A stretch of DNA of 64,000 bases from Bacillus halotolerans (GTDB lineage: Bacteria; Bacillota; Bacilli; Bacillales; Bacillaceae). Of the stretch, positions 56,620-64,000 are shown in pieces. The DNA lies in NCBI RefSeq assembly GCF_001517105.1, contig NZ_LPVF01000010.1, forward strand, positions 248,001-312,000. The letters run 5' to 3'. How positions within the stretch are numbered: position 1 is the first letter of the stretch; the number at the start of each line of letters is the position of its first letter. The notes under the pieces are model-generated. The model saw only the letters and a list, made by a program, of their open reading frames with translations, was not told the DNA's origin and searched no databases. The position numbers and the translations under genes are program-made.

Positions 56620-56924
56620 AAACTTTCACCTCTAGATTTATTATCAGACAAGAGGACTAGAAATGAAACAGTTCGCAAAATTTGTCGAACGATTCCCTTT
56701 AAATCACATATTTATTCTTTCTAAATTGCCACCGTACCGCCAATTGTCTATCCTGAGATTTACCGGAAGCAGTTTACAGAGAATATAAAAAGCGCCTTCC
56801 GCCTTCCCCACGACGGGAAAGCGCCTTAACGAATATAAAAAAGAATTTAAGATAATAATTTTATCTGAGCGTAACACCTTCAACACTTTATTTGCGCTTA
56901 GTTAAAGCCTTGCGTTAGACGCAT
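56620..56924. other. Gene-free stretch with hairpin
   Basis: No convincing gene. It holds a 9-bp hairpin at 56800-56823 (CGCCTTCCC / GGGAAAGCG, 6-base loop) flanked by the direct repeat AAGCGCCTT, with GAATATAAAAA on both outer sides. It may be a phage terminator or debris at the broken end of the recombinase gene. Confidence 0.4.
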
Positions 56925-56954
56925 TCAATCTTTAATTAATATACGTAAGGCTTT
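56904..56954. repeat. 12-bp inverted repeat at the recombinase break
   Basis: AAAGCCTTGCGT (56904-56915) and ACGTAAGGCTTT (56943-56954), 11 of 12 matching, 27 bases apart. The right arm lies in the altered C-terminus of the truncated recombinase. Confidence 0.5.
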
Positions 56955-57352
56955 ACACATCCTCAATGTATGAGTGCCGATGTCATCCAAACCAACATAC
57001 TCAGCAGCCGCCCTGAGAATCTTGTATGCCATCGACCGGGATATTGGCTTGTTGATTCCTTCACGGCTTTTAAAGAGAAACTCATGGTCCTCTTTCCCTT
57101 CGACATAGGCCTTAAATTCTCTTTGAAGAGCTGGCGTCATATCAATTCTCTTTTTCTTTTTCGTTTTCTTCTCTATGAGATTGAAGTATGGCCGTTTCGC
57201 GTCTCTCACTCTCAGCTGCAGAATATCCGATATGCGGAGCCCTGAGTTGATACCGGTCACAAATAGCATGTAATTCTCATGTTTTGGTCTTTTAAAAACC
57301 TCTTGATGTAGAAAATACATTCCGGATCACGTATAGGCGGAACAAAATTCAT
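56925..57352 (-). pseudogene. Tyrosine recombinase remnant (phage-type), frameshifted and truncated
   Basis: The natural start is ATG 57352 (MNFVPPIRDPE), overlapping the last base of the preceding regulator frame as TAATG. That frame stops after about 31 codons; the homology continues in another frame from ENYMLFVTGINSGLRISD, so an indel lies near 57270-57300. Seen in the second frame: first catalytic Arg (GLRISD), a Lys-rich turn (KKTKKKKRIDM) and the HTLR box. After HTLR the sequence changes to MCKALRILIKD and stops, so the last 50 or so residues, including the catalytic Tyr, are missing. Such short recombinases often follow ArpU regulators in Bacillus phages. Confidence 0.7.
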
Positions 57353-57801
57353 TAAGAAGCTGCCCCTTTCTTGTAGACTTCTTCTCTTAGAGCAAACGCC
57401 AGCCTATAGAGAGCTTTTGCCTTTACACGATAGTAACTTCGCTGGCTCATTCCGATTTCTGCATATACTTCATAATCGTACATTTCTTCCGGCTTCATAT
57501 AGAGCATGAAGATGATCTGCCGTTCTCTTTGAGAAAGCCGGTTAACAGCCTTTTGAATCCTTTTTAAGAATTTGTCACGCTGAATCTCCCAATCAAGACG
57601 CTTTAACGCTGCATCTTCCGTCGATGAATGAAATTCATTCGTAATGCTTGGCGGAACAATGCTGTAAGTTGGTGTAACCTTTGGCAAAAAATCATCTGGC
57701 ACCTGTAAGAGATATATCCGGTATTGATCAAGCAGCTTCTCTGCTTTTAGTTTAGTCGCTTCTTCGTCAATTTAAGGAATGTTTAATGTTAATTGATTCA
57801 T
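57352..57801 (-). pseudogene. ArpU-family phage late regulator with nonsense codon 10
   Basis: From ATG 57801 (GAGGG seven bases upstream) the frame reads MNQLTLNIP, then TAA (57772-57774), then IDEEATKLKAEKLLDQYR and an open frame to 57352. Family members as I recall them have PEIDEEATKK at this point, so GAA to TAA is the likely change. The remainder (AVNRLSQRERQIIF, MYDYEVYAEIGMSQRSYYRV) is a sigma-region-4-like helix-turn-helix typical of ArpU/RinA regulators of phage late genes. Reinitiation at GTG 57702 could give a 116-residue protein lacking the N-terminus. Confidence 0.72.
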
Positions 57802-57817
57802 ATTTTTACCCTCACGT

Positions 57818-57946
57818 TTATTTGCGTCTTAAAGCTCCGCCTTTGCCTCTTTTCAGTGTTCTCCTATCTTGAACCATCATTATCCACCAAAACCATTCTG
57901 AGCGCTCCTGCTCGTTTTTATTGGACTTTTTCTTCCTCTTCTTCAT
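57818..57946 (-). CDS. Small basic phage-type protein (42 residues)
   Basis: ATG 57946 with GGAGGG five bases upstream; MKKRKKKSNKNEQERSEWFW at the start, ending GALRRK. Stop at 57818, 16 bases before the start of the ArpU-like gene, same strand. Short basic ORFs of this kind are common directly upstream of ArpU genes in Bacillus prophages. Intact, function unknown. Confidence 0.55.
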   Translation of the reverse strand: MKKRKKKSNKNEQERSEWFWWIMMVQDRRTLKRGKGGALRRK

Positions 57947-57964
57947 GCCGTCCCTCCGTTCAAA

Positions 57965-58019
57965 CAAAAAACGGACACCAACCAAAGCACAGATTTCTCT
58001 GTACAGTGATTAGTGTCCG
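57965..58019 (-). terminator. Strong terminator between mutL and the phage remnant
   Basis: On the minus strand CGGACACTAATC pairs with GGTTGGTGTCCG (12 bp, two GU pairs) around an inner ACAGA-GAAA-TCTGT hairpin, followed by six T. Confidence 0.75.
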
Positions 58020-58023
58020 CAGG

Positions 58024-58223
58024 CATCTAAGGCATACTCATGCAATCATGCTGTTAGAAAGCGAAGACCTTAAATACGACTTTGGCCATACTACAGTTAT
58101 TATGACTGCTGATGTTATATACATAACACAATAAAAAAAGCATTGGTCAATTCGAAGAATATCTAAATGCTTGAAAAATGTATGGGCAAAATATGGGCAA
58201 AGGGTATATTCCCCTTCGCCTAA
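58024..58223 (+). pseudogene. Degenerate C-terminal end of a second phage integrase
   Basis: The plus strand reads HLRHTHAIMLLESEDLKY, then DFGHTTVIMTADVIYITQ and a stop; in a second frame SIGQFEEYLNA; in a third LEKCMGKIWAKGIF to TAA 58223. These are, in order, the HxLRHTH box, the GH box with the catalytic-Tyr region, and the tail of serine-free phage integrases of Firmicutes, joined across at least two frame changes. No N-terminal part is left upstream. It points opposite to the other phage genes and ends 6 bases from mutL, so it probably marks one end of the old prophage. Confidence 0.65.
58133..58172 (-). terminator. Possible mutL terminator
   Basis: On the minus strand AAGCATT ... AATGCTT followed by TTTTT, with a partly self-pairing 21-base loop; about 57 bases past the mutL stop and inside the integrase remnant. 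Confidence 0.45.
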
Positions 58224-58228
58224 ATCCA

Positions 58229-60127
<1,899 letters not shown>

Positions 60128-62725
60128 TTAATGTAATTTCTTTTGCAGCTTGTACATTTCATTCATCGCTTCCAGCGGTGTCATATCAAGTATATTCAGA
60201 GATTTAAAGATATCAAGTACTTGCTTTTCTTTTTTAGAAAGCTTTGGTGATACAGCCGGTTTATCCGATTCGTCAAAGAAGGACAGCTGTGCCGGCTCTT
60301 CTTTGACCTCATGTTTCTGTACTGGTACCTCAGGTTTCTGCACTGGCACTTCCGGTTTGTTCCCTGAATGCTCAAGTTCTTTTAGAATGTCTTGAGCGCG
60401 CGAAATCAGATCTTCCGGCAGCTCAGCCAGCTGGGCGACATGGATACCGTAGCTTTTGTCAGCGGCCCCTTCTTTAATTTGATGAAGAAAGACAACCGTT
60501 CCATTATATTCCTCAGCACGAACATGGACATTTTTCAGCTGCGGAAGCTTTTCTTCAAGAACCGTCAGCTCATGATAGTGCGTACTAAACAGCGTCTTGG
60601 CGCCAATATGGTCATGAACATATTCAATAATCGCTTGCGCAAGGGCCATGCCGTCATATGTGGACGTTCCCCGCCCGATTTCATCAAACAAAATGAGGCT
60701 GTTTTTGGTTGCATTTACAATCGCATTTTTGGCTTCAAGCATTTCCACCATAAATGTACTTTGTCCGGAAATCAAATCATCCGCCGCGCCGATTCGGGTG
60801 AAAATTTGATCGAAAATCGGAAGCATAGCTTTTTTCGCGGGCACAAAGCAGCCAATTTGCGCCATAATGGAGATGAGCGCGATTTGTCTCATGTATGTGC
60901 TTTTCCCCGACATGTTCGGTCCGGTAATGAGCAGCACCTGTCTGTTATCGCCCATCACACAGTTGTTAGGCACGTATTCCTGGCTGTCCATTACTTTTTC
61001 AACAACCGGGTGTCTGCCCTCTATGACCTCAACTTCATCTTTAGAAAACTCAGGTTTCGTGTAATGACGATTTTCACTAATTGTCGCAAAGCATTGCAGC
61101 GCATCGAGCTCACTCATCTGTTTGGCGAGCTGCTGCAAACGCGGAATATACAATTTCACTTTCTCACGCAGCTCGGTGAACAGCTCGTATTCCAGCTCGC
61201 AGATGTTATTTTCCGCTTCCAAAATGAGCGCTTCTTTTTCTTTTAATTCAGGTGTAATATAGCGTTCTGCATTCGTTAGCGTCTGTTTCCGCTCATAACG
61301 CCCTTCTTCAAGAAGGTGCAAATTCGCCTTTGTCACTTCAATATAATAGCCAAATACTTTATTGAAGCCGACTTTTAATGACCGAATGCCTGTATATTCA
61401 CGTTCCTGCTGTTCAAGGCGGGCAATCCAGTCTTTGCCGTTTCTGCTAGCATCGCGGTATTCATCGAGTTTTTGATTGTACCCGTCTTTGATCAGGTTCC
61501 CTTCTTTTACTGATATCGGAGGGTTTTCGTACAGGGCTCCTTCCAGTAATTCCAGAACATCGCCGCACGGGTCAATCCGCTCTGCACGCTCCTTCGCTTT
61601 CTTATGAGCCAGTGAAGCAACAAGCTGTTTAATGCCGGGCACTTGCTTTAATGATTCCTTCAGCTGAATGAGATCCCGTGCATTGACATTTCCGAATGCG
61701 ACACGGCCTGCAAGGCGTTCTAAATCATAGACTTCCTTTAAACGATCACGCAGATCTTCCCGTTCAAAGAAATGGGACATTAATGTTTCCACCATTTCTT
61801 GACGCTCTTCAATTTGATTCACTCTGATAAGCGGACGGTCAATCCACTGTTTCAGCAGCCGCCCTCCCATCGCAGTTTTTGTTTCATCAAGCAGCCATAA
61901 CAGGGAGCCTTTTTTATTTTTTGAACGGATCGTTTCAGTCAGCTCCAAATTTCGCTTTGAGTACAAGTCGATTTTCATGGCTTCTTCAAGCTCATACACT
62001 TGTACAGGCTGAAGGTGATCTAAGCTCCGTTTCTGAGTCCTTTTCAGATACGTATATAAACGGAGAAACGTTTTCGTTACGTCCGGATTCTGCAAATGCT
62101 CAATAATCTGAACGTGCTCATCCGTTTCCCCATCTTCAATTGAAATGGTAGCGCCGCACCGCTCCTTCAGCTGAGCAACCGTCTTTTCATCAAGGCTTCC
62201 CGATACGACAATTTCCCGCGCGCCGACCGAATAAATTTCTGATATGACGTCTTCCAGCCGTTCAATTAAAACAGCCAAATTTTCACCCGTTGTTAAATCG
62301 GACAGCGCCAGCCCGTATCCGTTTGAGCAGGCCGAAACTGATGCAATAAAGTTGTTTTCTGATTCATGGATGCCTTTTCCGTCCATTACAGTTCCAGGCG
62401 TAATCAGCTGAACGACTTCACGTTTGACGACGCCCTTTGCAGCCTTTGGATCCTCCGTTTGTTCGCATATGGCCACCTTGTATCCTTTTTTAATAAGCTG
62501 CTCGATATATGCCGAAGCAGAATGATACGGAACACCGCACATCGGTATTTTTTCAGCGGCGCCTCCGTCTCTGCTTGTTAACGTAATTTCCAGCTCTTGT
62601 GATGCTTTTTTAGCGTCCTCAAAAAACATTTCGTAAAAATCACCGAGACGAAAAAATAAAAAGGCATCCTGGTGCTCTGCCTTTATTTTTAAATATTGCT
62701 GTATCATAGGCGTATAAGTAGCCAT
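60128..62725 (-). CDS. mutS: MutS, mismatch recognition ATPase
   Basis: 865 residues from ATG 62725 (GAGGGA eight bases upstream). Mismatch-reading FYE motif in [10 protein letters not shown] (about 30), clamp and lever regions in the middle, Walker [10 protein letters not shown] (about 605), Walker [16 protein letters not shown], and the signature STHYHEL. It binds mispairs and small loops and recruits MutL. The hydrophilic linker before the C-terminal part (LSFFDE) holds two copies of KPEVPVQ, encoded by adjacent 21-bp units; the 168 protein is about 7 residues shorter, consistent with one extra unit here. All core motifs look intact. Confidence 0.97.
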   Translation of the reverse strand: MATYTPMIQQYLKIKAEHQDAFLFFRLGDFYEMFFEDAKKASQELEITLTSRDGGAAEKIPMCGVPYHSASAYIEQLIKKGYKVAICEQTEDPKAAKGVVKREVVQLITPGTVMDGKGIHESENNFIASVSACSNGYGLALSDLTTGENLAVLIERLEDVISEIYSVGAREIVVSGSLDEKTVAQLKERCGATISIEDGETDEHVQIIEHLQNPDVTKTFLRLYTYLKRTQKRSLDHLQPVQVYELEEAMKIDLYSKRNLELTETIRSKNKKGSLLWLLDETKTAMGGRLLKQWIDRPLIRVNQIEERQEMVETLMSHFFEREDLRDRLKEVYDLERLAGRVAFGNVNARDLIQLKESLKQVPGIKQLVASLAHKKAKERAERIDPCGDVLELLEGALYENPPISVKEGNLIKDGYNQKLDEYRDASRNGKDWIARLEQQEREYTGIRSLKVGFNKVFGYYIEVTKANLHLLEEGRYERKQTLTNAERYITPELKEKEALILEAENNICELEYELFTELREKVKLYIPRLQQLAKQMSELDALQCFATISENRHYTKPEFSKDEVEVIEGRHPVVEKVMDSQEYVPNNCVMGDNRQVLLITGPNMSGKSTYMRQIALISIMAQIGCFVPAKKAMLPIFDQIFTRIGAADDLISGQSTFMVEMLEAKNAIVNATKNSLILFDEIGRGTSTYDGMALAQAIIEYVHDHIGAKTLFSTHYHELTVLEEKLPQLKNVHVRAEEYNGTVVFLHQIKEGAADKSYGIHVAQLAELPEDLISRAQDILKELEHSGNKPEVPVQKPEVPVQKHEVKEEPAQLSFFDESDKPAVSPKLSKKEKQVLDIFKSLNILDMTPLEAMNEMYKLQKKLH
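60314..60355 (-). repeat. 21-bp tandem repeat in the mutS linker
   Basis: Two adjacent 21-base units (60314-60334 and 60335-60355), four mismatches, each encoding KPEVPVQ or its close variant in the disordered linker of MutS. Confidence 0.7.
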
Positions 62726-62771
62726 TGTTTAATCCCTCACTATGTATCAACGTTTCTATTTGCCAGCCTTC

Positions 62772-62780
62772 ATTATAACA
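62772..62780 (-). promoter_or_regulatory. Extended -10 promoter of mutSL
   Basis: TGTTATAAT on the minus strand: a perfect TATAAT with the TGn extension, about 45 bases before the mutS start. The -35 (near CTTTTA) is poor, as is common with extended -10 promoters. Confidence 0.6.
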
Positions 62781-62816
62781 TAAACAGAAAGTGTTAAAAG
62801 AATGATATGTCTATAT

Positions 62817-62859
62817 AAAAAAGAGACTTGGGGTACCGACTCCCCTAGTCTCTTTTTTA
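62817..62859. terminator. Terminator between cotE and mutS
   Basis: AAAAAAGAGACTTGGGG paired with CCCCTAGTCTCTTTTTT around TACCGACT (one internal mismatch). A-run and T-run on both strands, so it can stop transcription either way; it overlaps the cotE stop. Confidence 0.88.
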
Positions 62860-63402
62860 TTCTTCAGGATCTCCAACTAAAAATTCAGGATTGATGTCCT
62901 CCAGCTCTTCATCAAGTTCGTCTTCCCAATCCTCTTCGTCATCCTCTTCCCAATCAGAATTCACTTCTACAACAACCTTTGTTTCCCCTACCACTTCCGC
63001 CAAAAATTCCCTCTCCGCTTGCACGACAATTTTATTGCCATTTGGAGATATGGTGACTTCAAGGCAGTTTGGCTGCTGAAGCACTTTTGCAATCACTTCA
63101 TGCTCATCGTCTAAGTAATTGTTATCTCTGTATCTGAGTTTAATCACATCGACGTACTTCACTCGTTCTGTGACAACCTCTGTTTTTGTATTGTCTGCGT
63201 AAGAGTACCATACGTTTATATCGTAATACCCTTCAATTTCTACGGTTTTTCCGATTTTTTCTGCGTCATACTTGTGATTGATAATCCAACCGCCCAAAAT
63301 GCTGCTCGGTTTTTTCTCAGGGGAGATGGTATTGGTGCACTGTGTAAATTTTCTGCCTTTCGCTACTACCGCCTTCGTGATAATTTCCCTGTATTCAGAC
63401 AT
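62857..63402 (-). CDS. cotE: CotE, outer spore coat morphogenetic protein
   Basis: 181 residues, the normal CotE length, from ATG 63402 with AAGGAGG nine bases upstream. CotE forms the platform on which the outer coat of the spore is assembled in the mother cell. A mixed beta-rich body ([18 protein letters not shown] at the start, [12 protein letters not shown]) is followed by the typical very acidic C-terminal tail ([19 protein letters not shown]). The usual sporulation sigma promoters should lie in 63403-63624; I could not assign them with confidence. Ends in the bidirectional terminator. Confidence 0.97.
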   Translation of the reverse strand: MSEYREIITKAVVAKGRKFTQCTNTISPEKKPSSILGGWIINHKYDAEKIGKTVEIEGYYDINVWYSYADNTKTEVVTERVKYVDVIKLRYRDNNYLDDEHEVIAKVLQQPNCLEVTISPNGNKIVVQAEREFLAEVVGETKVVVEVNSDWEEDDEEDWEDELDEELEDINPEFLVGDPEE

Positions 63403-63624
63403 TCCGGCATGCCTCCTTGTTCTTCTTCGTGTTATCTTATGCTGGGCATTCGTCTAGTGTGCATTTTTATAAATAAAATATAAAAATACAAAGTTTCTGT
63501 TCCATTGTATGCAGGGGTGCCTAGAAACTTTACTCATAAGTGCGATAAAGTTTATTTGGCTAAAGGCGGCAAAACAGATTGAATATTTAGTACATAGTTT
63601 GTTTAGTTCTTTTAATAGTTTAAC

Positions 63625-63660
63625 ATAAAAAAACACGGGCCTGAAAAGGCACCGTGTTTA
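63625..63660 (-). terminator. Terminator after ymcA
   Basis: On the minus strand AAACACGGTGCC pairs with GGCCCGTGTTT, loop TTTTCA, followed by seven T; it begins at the ymcA stop. Confidence 0.85.
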
Positions 63661-64000
63661 AAGAGAACAGCTGTTATTTGAATGTTTCATCTTCGAACCG
63701 GTTTCTCCTTTTAGAAGGTCGCCTCCGGTTGATGCAATGATTTCATTTGTGACCTGATTGGAAATGGTGGTCGCCACGAGCTGCAGAAGGTCATTCACCT
63801 CAACCTGAGAATCTCTGAATTCCTGGATGACAGGAATGTCTTCAAGCTCCTCTTGCAGCGCATCAATTTTTTCTTCTACTTGTTTGAGCGCTTCGAGTTT
63901 TTGGTAATGCTTCAGATTAACAGCTTGTTTTTGCAGGGCTTTAATCTGATTAATGATTACAGACACTTTTGCGTTCTCATTAATTTGCGCTTCAGCCCGT
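63658..64000 (-). CDS. ymcA: YmcA (RicA), subunit of the RicAFT complex; 5' end outside window
   Basis: The frame stays open to the window edge (RAEAQINENAK precedes the first in-frame GTG at 63966), so the visible 113 codons are the C-terminal part of a protein of about 143 residues. The helical, Gln- and Lys-rich sequence (INQIKALQKQAVNLKHYQKL) and the tail GGDLLKGETGSK...NSCSL match YmcA. It forms a complex with YlbF and YaaT that carries iron-sulfur clusters, acts with RNase Y in mRNA maturation and promotes biofilm, competence and sporulation. The conserved Cys near the C-terminus is present. Confidence 0.95.
   Translation of the reverse strand, partial: RAEAQINENAKVSVIINQIKALQKQAVNLKHYQKLEALKQVEEKIDALQEELEDIPVIQEFRDSQVEVNDLLQLVATTISNQVTNEIIASTGGDLLKGETGSKMKHSNNSCSL

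Noticed and set aside
56704-56886. 60-codon minus-strand frame
   Set aside because: It runs through the hairpin and repeats, with no ribosome site and no similarity I can name.
57793-58134. 113-codon plus-strand frame
   Set aside because: Its first half is antisense to the small basic phage ORF; only the last part, from 58024, is meaningful, as an integrase remnant.
60392-61246. Long plus-strand frame (284 codons) opposite mutS
   Set aside because: It is the antisense shadow of the conserved MutS ATPase domain; no ribosome site and no recognisable domain.
62891-63079. Poly-serine frame opposite cotE
   Set aside because: Produced by reading the acidic Glu/Asp tail codons of cotE in antisense.

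Overview
The window is a chromosomal segment of a Bacillus subtilis-group species (subtilis, spizizenii or a close relative). The order ymcA-cotE-mutS-mutL-(ymzD)-ymcC-pksA-pksB-pksC-...-pksN is the known order of the B. subtilis chromosome, read here from the opposite strand. It covers most of the trans-AT polyketide/non-ribosomal peptide cluster for bacillaene plus the housekeeping genes beside it. Several protein differences (a longer MutS, a degraded phage segment) suggest it is not the reference strain 168. Identifications come from motif recognition and recalled gene order; no database search was run.

Positions 1-53981 (all on the minus strand): the pks cluster. From right to left these are the TetR-type regulator pksA; the metallo-hydrolase pksB; the free-standing acyltransferases pksC, pksD and pksE (pksE also carries an enoyl reductase); the beta-branching cassette acpK, pksF, pksG, pksH, pksI; then the giant synthases pksJ, pksL, pksM and the first 470 codons of pksN. 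No synthase module contains its own AT domain, so malonyl units must be supplied in trans. Tandem ACPs in PksL carry the tryptophan flag typical of ACPs served by an HMG-synthase cassette, which ties the small genes to one module. The C-terminal KS domains of PksJ and PksL lack the usual HGTGT histidine, and the next protein starts with DH-ACP, so both are split dehydrating modules. pksM is broken by one extra base in an A7 run.

Positions 53982-55787: the pksA/ymcC divergent control region with two ATACA-type palindromes, ymcC, a YrvL-like membrane protein (probably ymzD) and a possible short ORF.

Positions 55788-58223: a decayed prophage segment with a lipoprotein, a small intact ORF, a frameshifted and truncated tyrosine recombinase, an ArpU-type late regulator with a nonsense codon, a 42-residue basic protein, and the degenerate tail of a second integrase pointing the other way next to mutL.

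Positions 58229-64000: mutL, mutS (mismatch repair), cotE (outer spore coat assembly) and the 3' part of ymcA/ricA (RicAFT complex). MutL carries Gly where the family has the Asp of the ATPase motif ExxxNxxDA, so mismatch repair in this strain may be impaired.
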